Assembly (NCBI GenBank): GCA_015501075.1
Contig: JADNYJ010000041.1
Location: 62,001-126,000 of the forward strand
Direction of reading: 5' to 3'
From: Gymnopilus junonius
Taxonomy: Eukaryota > Basidiomycota > Agaricomycetes > Agaricales > Galerinaceae
DNA: 64,000 nt
The position numbers and the translations under genes are program-made. Positions 21,602 to 34,287 of the stretch are shown here, one piece after another. The stretch's first letter is position 1, and the number at the start of each line of letters is the position of its first letter. The notes under the pieces were generated by a model. It searched no databases and had not been told where the DNA came from. It saw nothing but the letters and a program-made list of their open reading frames with translations.

Positions 21602-24600
21602 ATGGCAAACCTAAATTCCGACTCGCCTTCAGAGGACGATCTACTCTACATGCTGCACCATGTTTTTTTACCACCTAAGTTGCCTCAACAAGATGATAGT
21701 GATGTTGAACGCGATATTGCTCTATGTGACTTGACTCATCGGACATCGCTGGAATTTCAACGTTTCCTGTCCGATCTTCAACAGCAACAATGGTCATCCG
21801 TCAGCCGTATGCTCCAAATGCTGCTCCAAACGACCCGGAACCTAGACCAAGGCATTTTGGAGAAGAATATCTTGGACCTTGGCGAAGGAGGTCAGTCTTT
21901 CCATGTTGCTTATCTGGGCGCTTATCTCATGATTATCGGATATAGGATCTCTCGCCTTACAGATTCATGCCCAGAACGCCGCCGTCATTATGCGCAAGCA
22001 CAAGGACTGCATGATTTTTGAGTCGTTTGAGGTTCAGCCTCTTCCAGAGGCCGTTATGCAAGCCGAAGGAAAGCTTTTGTGTTCCTATCCGGGTCCAGCT
22101 GTAGAAATCCCGCTCAGCGTCGCTCAAGATCCGTTGTTCGTCGAGCAGTTGGCCTCATTTCTCGTTCATATGCATTTCGATAAACTGCCAGAGGCCCAGC
22201 CAAAAACAGTCAAAGCTGGGTCCAAAGTCATCGAGACGCGAAGCACGGCCCACCCTCGCTATATCACCCAGCTTCTATCTATGATCCTCCTTGGGATGGG
22301 GAAGGAAGCGCATGTGAAGCGCATCACAAAGCGCATTGCAGACGACATATGCTTTGGTGGCAAAGATCCATGGCGGAGGTCGCCACTTTGGCTGGTGATC
22401 CGGGTGGCGATCCAGACGTCCGTGGACTCGCTTGACACGTACAAGCAGTTTATGATTTTTTTACAGATGAAACTTCTCCGATTGTTTTTAGATCACGATC
22501 TTCCTAGCGAAATGCTCTATGTAACTAGGTTCAAGACGACCAGGCGCATTGATAAACTCGGCGCTGCCGCGTCTTCGCACTTGGATGCGATGAAAACCTT
22601 GTGCGAGGAGATTGAGGAACGGCTTCAAGACAGGTGGTCTAAGGAACAGAAGCATCAAGCCCTTTCTCCTTCCTTCACGCCGGTTCCTTCTGACTTCGAG
22701 AAGCATACTGCACTCACTCTCCTTGAATCGCGTACTTATCTGGAGAAGGTCATGCACCCAGACTGTTACACTCCACCTTCCGCTGAATTTTGTCCATCCC
22801 ATCTTCCACGCATCCAGGACATTCATGATTTCTATGGTATCAAAGATAATCTTCTAACCAATACTGTTAAAGGTGATCCCTACATCGCCCTTGCCGACTT
22901 CGAATTTATTGTTCAGGAGCGACTTGACAGCTGGGTAGATGCCAACAAGGATCATGAGCCAGCGTCTCGAACATTGGAGTCATGTTTGAAGCAGTACTGC
23001 TCCGCTGCAAGAACCCTTTACTCATCTTCCCCAGAGGATGAATCCCTTATGCTTTTAACCATCATGGAACTGTGGGTGGCACTTGACATAATTGCAGTTG
23101 TCCAGTGCCCGCTCCTCGCATCTTATTCACCCGAGATCCCGGCCTCTTTCTTGGATCCTCTCCTTCTTCGGCGTGCGAAATCCCTTAACCGTGCTGCGAA
23201 GATACAATCCTATTTACAGAAGAGGCATACCAATGCGACTTGCATGACTTCCGTATATTCCAATGTGCTGAGTGAAGATGCATTTGCTATACGATACTTT
23301 CAAAGTTCGCCTCATCTCCAGACCCTCAGAGATGAAATCACGCAGTCTGCCAACGACGAACGTAACAGAAAATGTGTAGAGCTTCGGAAGATGAATGAAG
23401 AACATGAGGAAATTTCGCAGAAAATCAATAGACTCTATTGTCAATGCGACTACATACTTCGACCTTATCATAAGTGCGAGCGGTGCCGGCTCCAACGAGA
23501 CGCCGCTAACATGACAATTGCTGTCCATGAGTGGCCTTTGCCAAACAATGACTTGGAGGTCAAAGCGATTGTGTTTGAGCTCAAGTGTCCTGGTGTTTTC
23601 GCTATTTGGAGGAGTTGGACCTATGGAGTCCTTCGCGATTACGGAATGTCTCATAAGCCACCGTCCCGATTTTCGCCATATGTTACCCTGGAAAAATACA
23701 CTGGACTCACGAAGTGGTCAAAACCAGGTACCTCAGGGCGCATTGCCTTCGGGTCGGCAACCAATTCATTTCTCGGGACTCACCATGGTACAGTCCATAT
23801 TCCCGCTCGGCAGGATAGTATCTGCGTCAATAATGGTCTGCATTTCCAACTATATGACGGTACCAGGGAAGAACGAGTGGCTCTGCCTTTCGATCTCGAC
23901 CTAACCAATTTCTGTACTCTTCAGCTTCACGATGACGGGGAACCAATGTATCAGCATCTTCAGGAAGCTGTTGCTCACACCACGCACACCCCCAATGAAA
24001 TTATTGCTAATCAGAGTGATTGCCCTGAAACGCTTAATATGCATGAACATCTTGCGTTTGCGAATCTTCGCTGTGGTTCACAGCTACAGTGGACAAATAT
24101 TGCTCGTGAACTACATACAAACACATTGACATTTCGTCGCGAGGAAGTCCATACTCTCATTACGCAGGCGATTTGGCAGATAGGCCCTCTTTCCCTCAAT
24201 GGATGCCAGCGCGAATGGCACTATGAAGCGACTGTGCCACAGTTTGGCCACGTTCTTATCCGAGAAGGAAAGGAACTTTTATCACACGTGGAAGCGAATT
24301 GGATGGAAATAGCAGCGGTTAAAAGCATCAGTATGTCGCATTTCTATCATTATAAACACATGATGAACCCCCTTTTTAGTATACCTCATCAGTCGGCTTC
24401 TCATTTCCATTCACAATGACTGTGTCGACGTCCGAAGTGAGGGATATGACCTTCTGCGCAAGGCCCGAGATATAACATATAAGTGGATGGGCGAAATCCT
24501 GCGCAAACTTGAAGACAACATTGGTGATGAACAAGCCGATGAACTCCGGAGACGTGTCTGCGAAATTGCTGCAACTTGCAGAGCGACGTATGATGTCGAA

Positions 24601-27600
24601 ACTGACCAGATTCGGTCTCTCCTTAATTGTCCCGCAGATTTTTCTATTCTCATTGAATGTTCTATTATTATCCACAACAACACGCCACAACATCTCGGTA
24701 ACAAGTTTCTCAACTTTCGGAAACTGCTGCATAGAGATCGCCGGCTCTCCCATTACCTCGAAATTTCCGAAATAGTTGTCAGATATCCTGATGAATTCAT
24801 GTCTGGTTTGGAAATGGCCCTGAGCAGAGTTTGGTCCGGTCATAGTTCGGATAGCAGTTGGAAAAAAATGGACCGGCCTAATGCACGTTGGTGGACGATG
24901 AAGACCGCTTCAATCTCTGAATCCGGCCAACATAGCCAACAAGTTCATTACAATTTCTTAGACGGAACGTTCCTTGTGGATGGAAAGCCAATAGGACGCC
25001 TTCCGCGGGAGATGGTCAATCATCCTACTTACAAACGAATTTTTGGAGAGGTATATTTTCCAAACAGTTCTACGGGCTACCAAACTAAACTTGCCATTTT
25101 GTATTGTCAAGAAAATTCTCGACGTTGTTCCTGCCAGTATGAATGGCATGGATTTTATGACTGGGTCAGAGATATCAGGCCATAAGGTACTGTGCTTCTT
25201 TACTTCTTTACTGTTACAAATCATAGAGCGAAACCATTTAGGTTTTCTTTGCACTTCGTCATCACGGTCTCATTCTTCGTGCGAAAACGCGTTCGAACCC
25301 GAGCCAGGTACTGGAACTGATACCTCGTGACATTCTCCAGAAAGATATCCCTAGTCTTTTCTCCTCCGATTATATTCATTGGATGAATGTTGATAATGGA
25401 GTGATAGAATTTCGACCGCTTGGACGCGCCTGGGACACTTCACCTAAAAATTGGCGGCTCCACTTTGTTATAAATGGACCCTCCACTCTCATACACGGCA
25501 CATCAGGAACTCGTTCCCTCGTTGATATCCGGAGCTCAACATTTGCCGGCATAGCTGCCCGTATTAGCCCCTTGGAACATCCCCGATACCTCACGGTTAC
25601 CTACAACAAAGGTTCTCAGAGGGATACCATCTTTATAGACTTGCCGCGATTACAGCTTTCATTTTTCCTATCGGAAAATACGCTAGAATCGAAGAACATG
25701 CCAGGTATGATTATAGACGATGACCAATCAATGGGGACTATGATCGGTTTGTGCAACCGGCTCGTCCTCCGCCATAAAGATCCTGTCTTTGCTAGTTTTC
25801 CTCGGTCGCGCTCGGTACTCATACCTTATGGCGCTATCACATTTTCTCGCTCTCTAGATGAGAATCACGTCTGTGTTCAAATTAACACAGAAGTTGGGCA
25901 ACAAGTTACATGGTACAAGTACGAAATAGACCTTGATCTTGGTATGCTTGTCGGCAATGTCGACATCACGAGTCGACTCTACAGAATTTACTTGCACGCC
26001 CTCTGTAGTCATCCTCTTCCAGATCCATTGACATGCCAAACAGGTACCGACCACGCACTTCAGGAGCTAGTTGCTGCTGGCACCTTTTCGTTCAGAAACC
26101 TTGCAGTTGAGGATGTCAAACTCCTTGGCCTCATCGGAAAACTCACTCCGTCTCGTTCTTGGTACCCAGAAAGCCTTCGTTGCATGCAGATTACCAGCTG
26201 GTCTGCTCTTCTTCCTGCGTTTTCTCAACATGCCGCATTCAGCACTTGTGTGCAAAGCATCTCAGAATATGCAAGGTCGCTCACTATTTTTGGCCAGAAG
26301 GAACACGAAACAATCAATTTGGGTCATTTCGATGCGGATTCGTTCTTGAATAAGCGCGCGATATGGAGGACTACTGGGTATTACAGCCAGCCATTCACCA
26401 CACCCAGCGACACAAGGCATGAAGCTCGAGACTCTCCGCATATTGGCGCATATGATTCTCTGGGATTTGAAGCCTTGAATACGGCGCGATTGGTGGTTTC
26501 GTGGCCTCAAGGTCTCACTTGCTCTCTCAAATCCAACGAGCTCCTTGAGACATTTAAAGGTTGGAAGAACATGCAAGGGCCTGTTCAGAACGATACACTG
26601 ACATACACCACCGAATGGCTGAACGTTGATCTCCCAAATAGATGGTTAACTATCTACAATATCTGCCGCCAGCAGTTTCCGAATAAATTTCAATTGGCGT
26701 TTTCCTTGGCCGCAATTTCTTATGGCATGCCGAAGTACCAAAGGTACATTCCTATCCTACTATCCTTCGCCACGACACAAGAAGAATTACACTTCCTTGC
26801 TCCGCCTGAGCATTCAAGCTATGACCTGACAGATGGATTTGAACCTCTTCCGGATTCACTGCGGAAAATGATCATTTCCGGTCGCCATGGCCTTGAAGAT
26901 AGCCCGTCTGCACAGATTTCACGAAACTTTCTTGAGACTAGCCAGGAACTTGTCACTCGACGGGAGAGGCACTATAATGATACCCCTCAAGACAGGATTA
27001 ATGCCTCTGTGGAATTTTTATCATGTCAATGGGAGAAATTCAGACGTCGAGGTTCTCTTCAATCACCTTTCCAATATAGCGATGATCATCACTGGTTCAA
27101 AACGGATGATATCATGAGAAACGTGAAGGCATATTTTGCGAGTTGCTCCCACAACAAGGACCTTCTTTCATTTACATCCGCTGTTACGGCCATTCTCCAG
27201 ACGCATACTTTTCACCCATCACCTGCAACAGGATTAATGACTAGGTTCACTTTTGCTCCCCAGTTCAACCAAAATAATGGCACCTCTCATTGCCCGATGA
27301 CCTTGGAAAGACTTCTTGGGATGTCCGGGCGATCTCCTCCCAAACTTTTTGGGCATAAATTTGGAGCAGGATTGCCTCTTTATCATGCGCAGCATCAGCT
27401 GTCAACGGACACTACGGGTCTGGAGAGCCTTATTTCCAAATTTCAACGAAATTGTCAATCCTCCTTCACTGAGGTGTTTAGCAAGCGCCTTGAGATCAGC
27501 CGTAAAGAATTGGGCAAAAATAAAGTAATATCCCACTGTCTTGAATATCGGCAGCAGTGCATCGACCGCCTGGATTCCGCGTTGTCCTCGATTCGCTCTG

Positions 27601-30600
27601 CTCTGGAGCCTTCTATTTCTAACCCTAGAGAAACGGTTCTTATGACTTCTGGGATGTGGCCTCTCATTCACCCCCGCGCATTGCTGAAATCTCTATCATC
27701 CACATCCAATACTCATCCGACCTCGGAATGGACCAAAATTTTGACAAAGCTTGCTGAATTATTCATTGAATACCAATTGTCCCAACGTTTAGTGGCATAT
27801 GCACATCGCTCTGAATTCGATAACTTCACGAAGGAGTTGGAGAATGCGTCATTCAGTCAATCTGATGCAGAGAACTATCAGGACTGGCTATTGGTACAGG
27901 TGCGAACCCTCTAAACCTCTACATTTGGACTCTAAAATGACGAACCAATTATTTCTAGATCCAAGGCAATTTTATTACCCGTGCTGTCCAGTCAGAAATC
28001 AGTCATGAGATGATTTATCCGTCCTCCGGCAAAAACACCGTCCTGCAGCTCAATATGGGGGAAGGAAAGTCCCATGTTATCGTTCCTCTTGTGACTGTGG
28101 CGCTAGCGGACTCGAAAAGACTTGTTCGGGTTGTCGTTTCAAAGCCTCTTGCAGGCCAGATGTTCCATTTACTCACCGAACGGATATCAGGTCTTACGAA
28201 CCGTCGGGTATTTTACCTTCCATTCTCTCGAGACGTCGAAGTGAACAACATCGATCATGTTTGGTCTATCCGAAAGCTGTTTGAAGAGTGTGCTCGCGAG
28301 CATGGTGTTTTGGTCGCTCAGCCGGAACATATTCTTTCATTCAAATTGATGGTAGTCGACCGTCTACTAACTTCGTCCCCTCTAGACCAGAGTGTGCAGG
28401 ACTTACAAAAAATCCAGGAATGGCTAAACGCTACCTCGCGCGATGTTCTGGACGAAAGTGACGACCTCCTCCACGTGCGCTATCAACTCATCTACACCAT
28501 GAATGAGCAGCGTCCATTTGATGGCGGCCCCCACCGCTGGACTATCACGCAGAAAATCTTGGATCTTGCGCGTTGCCATATGAAGCAGCTTCATGACATT
28601 CAGAAATTCTCTCAGGAGGTTGAACTCCTGGGCACCACAGCGTTCGAGGGGCAGTTTCCTCATGTCCGTTTGCTGGGACGTGCCGCTTCCGAAGAACTCA
28701 TGGACCGGATCTCTGAAGATGCCGTGGACGGAAAACTTGACTATCTAACTTTCGTTGGACTTAGCCCGAATCTCCGTGAGGCAGTCCTTTGCTTCATCAA
28801 GCATCGACATATAAGCGATGACAAGTATCAAATTGTCAAACGTACCTACGAGCACACTGGCCAGTGGAAAGGCCTTCTCGTACTGCGAGGTCTGCTGGCA
28901 CACGGCATTTTGACATACGTTCTTAGTCGTCAGCGTTGGAGAGTAGACTACGGCCTTGACTCAGCGCGCTCCCTGCTTGCGGTGCCCTACAGAGCTAAGG
29001 TAAGTCTAACAATTTTCCGACGTAGGCCTAGCTAATCGAGGGCGCTGTACCTTAGGATATGCCTAGCGCACGGAGCGAGTTTGGTCATCCCGATGTGGCC
29101 ATTTGCCTGACTTGTCTAAGCTACTACTACGGTGGTCTGACAGACAAACAGGTTCAGATATGTTTCGATCTTCTCGCTAAGCTCGACAATCCACTTCTAG
29201 AATACCAGAATTGGGTTGAAAGAGGAGGACAGGACATTCCTGAAAAGTTCGCCGAGCTCAGGGGCGTGAATACAAAGGATGCAGATACATTCGCAGGCGT
29301 CATCATCCCCATGTTACGATATAATCAAACTGTTATCGACTTCTTCCTTTCACATGTCGTATTTCCAAAGGCAGCAAAGGAATTTGTCTCAAAACTGGGG
29401 ACGTCTGGATGGGACCTGGCCGAGGAAAAGACCAATGTTACTACGGGTTTTAGTGGAACAAATGACAATAATGACTTACTCCCAACCTCGATCGCCCCAG
29501 CCAACGGTGAAAAACAACTCGCAACGAACGCGCAAGTGCTTGAATACCTACTTCGGCCCGAAAACGAACACTACATCTGCACAGAAAGCAGCAAGGGACA
29601 ACCGTGTTCAGTGCAGCAGTTTCTTGATCGCCTGGTAAAAGACCAGCGTGATGCTAGAGTCTTACTAGATGTTGGAGCCCAGGTAAGCTTCTGGTATAGG
29701 TGATTGATATTAACGTGCTAAATTCAAGGTTAGATGTTGGAGATGACCAACCAGGAACTAGTCACGCACTGGCTGTCATTGACAAAAGATGAGGTCGAAG
29801 CAGGTGTGTTCTTTGATGCAGACCAATTATCAGTCATCAGTAAGGACGGCTTGGTTGAACCACTATATTCCTCACCCTTCTATCAACGCCTCAATGAATG
29901 CATCGTGTACCTTGACGATGCCCATACGCGAGGAACTGACCTGAAGCTTCCCCCTCATTATCGGGCTGCCGTGACCCTGGGCCAAAAATTACGAAGGATA
30001 GATTAGTTCAAGGTACGTCGCACTTTACTATTGAAGTCGGAAGTCGAACTCACCGAAACGTAGGCTGCATGCGCATGCGCAAGCTGGGCCATGGACAGTC
30101 TGTCCTCTTCTGTGCCCCGCCTGAAGTCGACAACCGTATCCGCGAGACCCAGAAGCTGGCTGATTCCGAAACGGTCAAGGTGATGGACGTACTTAGCTGG
30201 GTGATGTCGAGGACCTGTGACGACATTGAAGATCATGTACCCCATTGGGTCGAGCAGGGTGTCGACCACCACAACAGAAAAGCGATAGACTTCACTGCTT
30301 CCACATCCTCCGAAGAGATCGAGCGTCTGAAAGAAGCCTGGCTTCAACCTGCAGCGCGGTCTCTGGATGACATGTATGGTGTATCAAATGTTGAATCTTC
30401 CTCCCTCAGTTCAGTCGACCACATCCCTGAAATGCGACAGCGCCTTGATGATCTTCGAGTTGAGATGGTCCGCGATGCGCGGATGGAGGAGGAGCAAGAA
30501 AGGGAGGTTAGCCACGAGCTCGAGCAAGAACGACAAGTGGAGAGGCCACCCAAAGTCAAACCAGCCGAACACCATCTAGACAATGAAGTTCGCTCCCTCG

Positions 30601-31376
30601 TCCAATCTGGGGTGATGCCAACCAAACCCATCAACTTATTGCCGTTGATGACCCCGCTCAGTACTCCGTCTGTGAAGCTCAGGCCTCAGAATCCTTGGTC
30701 CAAGGAGCTGCTCTGTACGCGAGACTTCATGACCACGACACAAAACGGAAAAGAAAAAACTGAACTCACCAGCTATCTTCGTCCAGTCCAGTGGATTCTC
30801 TCCCATACGCGCAGAGATGGCCGCATGATTCTCATCGTGATGAGCCCATATGAGGTTAACGCCCTCCTCAAGGATATTCGGAACAGCAAGTACGTCCGCC
30901 TCCATATGTACGCGCCCCGAACCACCCAGGCTATGAAACCTCTGGACGACCTGACGTTCTATTGTATCCCTCCGCTGCCGCAAGGAGATAATGTCTGGAC
31001 GCCACCTTCCCTGGACGTCCGCTGTCAGCTCAACATCTGGGGTGGCCAGCTCTATCTGGACAAATACGAGACCTACCTCCGCCTTTGCCTCCTCTTGGGC
31101 ATCTCCTCCGGTGAAGACAAGGGTTACACTTCCGTGGAGAGTGACAGGTTTGTTTCCAAGGCCGGACGCGTTGGAGAAATGGTGCAAGCTTGCTTATTTG
31201 ACGAGAGTCCTATCACGCTGCTGAAGACGTTGTTCGGATTACGGAGGAAGGGAATGAGCTTTGACTTGACAGACATGGGGAGGATTCTGAGTGCTCGCTT
31301 GGTGTTGCCTGAACATTTCGATAAGCGAGCTTGTAAGGAAGGAGGAAAGAATGTTGAAGAGAATCCAGGCTCCTAA
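21602..31376 (+). CDS. Giant DUF6606/DUF3638/DUF3645 protein, nine exons, one frameshift
   Basis: Exons: 21602-21890, 21946-24330, 24380-25050, 25112-25186, 25242-27899, 27959-28999, 29056-29682, 29734-30012 and 30064-31376, giving about 3,112 codons. The start is the ATG at 21602. The N-terminus (DLLYMLHHVFLPPKLPQ) fits DUF6606. The centre, around residue 2040, fits DUF3638, with the P-loop-like LNMGEGKSHV (GEGKS at 28058-28072) and LDESDD (28451-28462). DUF3645 follows (about 29060-29170). The sequences DDAHTRGTDLKLP (about 29914-29952) and GCMRMRKLGHGQS (30064 on) resemble SF2/SecA motifs V and VI. An ATPase role is my inference; the family is uncharacterised as far as I know. One base appears lost at about 29983-29992, so the frame ends at 30006 just before motif VI although the downstream exon is intact. 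The last three codons come from a transposon. Confidence 0.9.
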
Positions 31377-32245
31377 AACCAGCCTCTAGTATCGCTCGCA
31401 AGAGCTTCATCTGAGAGCGGGATGCATGTGTTTCATCAGAGAGCAAACACGGTCAAATATTTTGATGTACAAACAAAGCTAAGAGCTCAAGCTCGCGATA
31501 TAGAGGCTGGCATTTTATAGATTCACGTGATCTGCGTGGGCAACCGTCAAGGTTTTTTTTACAGTGTGACACGCAGGCGTGTCACCAGAACCATGCCCAA
31601 TTTGGAACTGCTGAATTTCCCCCCTTGTCCACTACAATTAGGAGGTAAACCCCTTTCCTCATGTCGATTTAGCCATGCCGTTTGTTCAAACAGTTAAAGA
31701 TAAATACAATTGGCACAATTAGCAATTATGCCACTTGAATAAGTGAGAAACATGCAAGGTAACCTTCCCATGGTGTTATTGTAATGAGTGCAAGTGAATG
31801 GGTTCACCTAATTGTACACAAAAATATGGCTCTCCTGCTCATTCACACTAGAATTATGGTAACAGTAACAGTAGACACATTATTAAAGAAAACTCACACC
31901 TAATTTGCATAAATACAGGGGAAGGAACTTAATACTTGAAAGAATTATTGGATTAACAGCCCATAATGCCTCTCCCTTGTCGCTCTGCAGTCGATGATGT
32001 TCTCCGTGCCTCCGAGCATGCGAGCATCAATATCGGCGGCCTCCTGCTGTAAAAAAAACCTTGACGGTTGCCCACGCAGATCACGTGAATCTATAAAATG
32101 CCAGCCTCTATATCGCGAGCTTGAGCTCTTAGCTTTGTTTGTACATCAAAATATTTGACCGTGTTTGCTCTCTGATGAAACACATGCGTCCCGCTCTCAG
32201 ATGAAGCTCTTGCGAGCGATACTAGAGGCTGGTTTTAGGAGCCTG
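31366..32245. mobile_element. 880 bp Mutator-like non-autonomous element
   Basis: Terminal inverted repeats of about 198 bp (31367-31564 and 32047-32244) start CAGGCTCCTAAAA and match almost perfectly. The element is flanked by an exact 9 bp direct repeat, AAGAGAATC (31357-31365 and 32246-32254). Long inverted ends with a 9 bp duplication are the hallmark of Mutator-like elements. The interior of about 480 bp encodes nothing. It is inserted in the last codons of the giant gene: the first bases of the element supply Pro-Gly-Ser and a TAA stop. Across the insertion the old frame would have continued Gln-Arg-Leu to a TGA at 32263. Confidence 0.9.
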
Positions 32246-32292
32246 AAGAGAATCAGAGATTGTGATCAGCTTGTGACTGTTTGTTTTGTTAC

Positions 32293-32298
32293 AATAAA
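32293..32298 (+). terminator. Candidate polyadenylation signal of the giant gene
   Basis: AATAAA lies 28 bases after the pre-insertion stop codon at 32263-32265. It is probably the original 3' end signal, now separated from the coding region by the 880 bp element. Confidence 0.4.
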
Positions 32299-34287
32299 CT
32301 TCCGTAAATTGTAGATTTTCCGAAATTTCTTATCCTTGGCCAAATTCAGCACCATTCAGAACTGTTTGCTGTCAAAACAAGGGCGTAAGAGAAAGAATGA
32401 TTGGGTTTATTAGAGTACTATGGACTCAGTGTTACAACTCAAAACGAAGTCTGTGCTTGCTCTATAAGAATTGCTTCCAAGGAAGAGCAGATGATAATCC
32501 AAGACAGGTATAAATGTAGAAGGCAACTCCGGCAGTTGAAAAAAAATATAATCCATCATGGTCAAAAGGCAAGGAAAAGAACACAAATAGAAGGAAAACA
32601 TATTAGCACCTTCGAAAACATTAGAATCAGTTCAACTGCGGCGTAAAGGCATGAACGTTCACCTTGTTTAAGTATTTTCGAAGGAAGTTTCCTCCAAGTC
32701 GGTACTTGACCAGCTGTTTTAGCTTCAGGAGTATTACGTGACAAGGGAGGATGGACAACATTGGCATCAACATGAAATGTAGGCTAACGAATGCCGAGGT
32801 TCACGGCGTCAGGCCATCGTAGAGATGGAGCATGGCTGGAGCGAAGCAGACAGTAGGTAAGAGTTGAGTAAAATCGTCCTTGAACGGTACGATGGCGGAC
32901 AGACCTAAGTTTCATACATGGCCGGCTGTAAGTAATGATAACTCGTGAATTCTAGAGCCCTGCTTCAACAAGAAAAAGCCAACAGAATAAGAGACATAGA
33001 ACACACTTGTCAATGTTGCATATCCATGCTACCTTCAGTACCACAGGAGACAGAGTCAAAGTTGAGGCCTAAGAGGCGGGTGATGATGTCAGGGCTGGCA
33101 GATGAGCTAGTGAGAAAGAGACGGACTAAGAACTTCGTCTGAACATACCTCAGCCTATGCATCGATTTTCACGGCACATTCCTGAGGAACCTAGGGTAGT
33201 ACACCCAGCCCAGGTTGACTCAAGGCAGAGAAAGGTAGAAACATCGTCCTCATGAACCTGCATCGGACCTCCCAGCTGGAAGAAGTAGCATCCAAAATAG
33301 TTGTCTGGAGTGGCAGTCTGAGTACTGCTCTACATGATGTGAGGGTAAATGGATGATTTAAAATGGTGGTTAAATATTATCGGAAGAGTCAGGACTCGGT
33401 TGACGGTTCCTGATAGTGTGACACTGTGACCCACGAACTGGAAAACGCAGCAATGAGATTTCCATCAGCAAAAAGGCCGAGGTCTCACGGCTCGGCTACA
33501 ACCACTTGTGATCGCATCATAATTGCTGAAATCGCTCATAATCCCTAGGATCGCTCATAATAGGATATTGCTGCATGATAGACTTCATGGAGAGATTATG
33601 CCCTGGTTGTGAACTCAAGGATTAGCCACAACATATAGAATAATCTCAGTGTTCATGAGCCATTGCATACCTCATAACTTCAATATAAGCAAAACATGTA
33701 CCCAATATGTTTCATGGATGAGGAAGGCACGGCGTCACTGAATAGCTCACTGCGCCACTGCACTTCACACACCGGATGAAGGACCACACCATATATCACA
33801 AAAGAAACAGGTATATTCATGGAATGAATGATACATTCATAATAGAAGGTGCCATACATATCACAATCAGACTGACCACATCCCCATATCTAAGTATTCC
33901 TCACAACCAACAGCTACGAGAACATCGGAAAGTCTCCTCAAGGAAACTCAAACCTGTTAAAAATGGACGTCAATCAGCATTGACATAGTGGGTGTGCAAG
34001 AACTTGGACGTACAGAATATAGTTGACTGCCGAAATGCATCAGAAGAAATACACCCGTACCTTTCAACACTTTTGACACTTTCACAAGTGTGGAAGTGTG
34101 AAACCACAGGGCACTTTCAAAAAGACGGTCCCGATTGCTTTTGAAAGGGAATTTCAATTGTGAAAGGTAAAAAGGGATGAGAAAGAACATGAAAAATATA
34201 TTTATTTCGGCTTTGTGAAAGTGGTGAGAATTGAGCAAAAAGAAGCATTTCGACTGTAACAATGAGGACAGGACATCTTACTATGCT
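32299..34287. other. Long intergenic stretch
   Basis: No convincing gene. Short open frames (for example 32401-32646 and 32945-33142) lack support. Around 34060-34230 short words such as CACTTTCA and GTGAAAG recur in both orientations, which could be subterminal repeats of the adjacent Plavaka-type element, but I cannot place an end. Confidence 0.4.

Noticed and set aside
31366..32245. Long inverted repeat as a transcription terminator or regulatory hairpin
   Set aside because: The exact 9 bp flanking duplication and a second copy with the same ends show it is a transposon.
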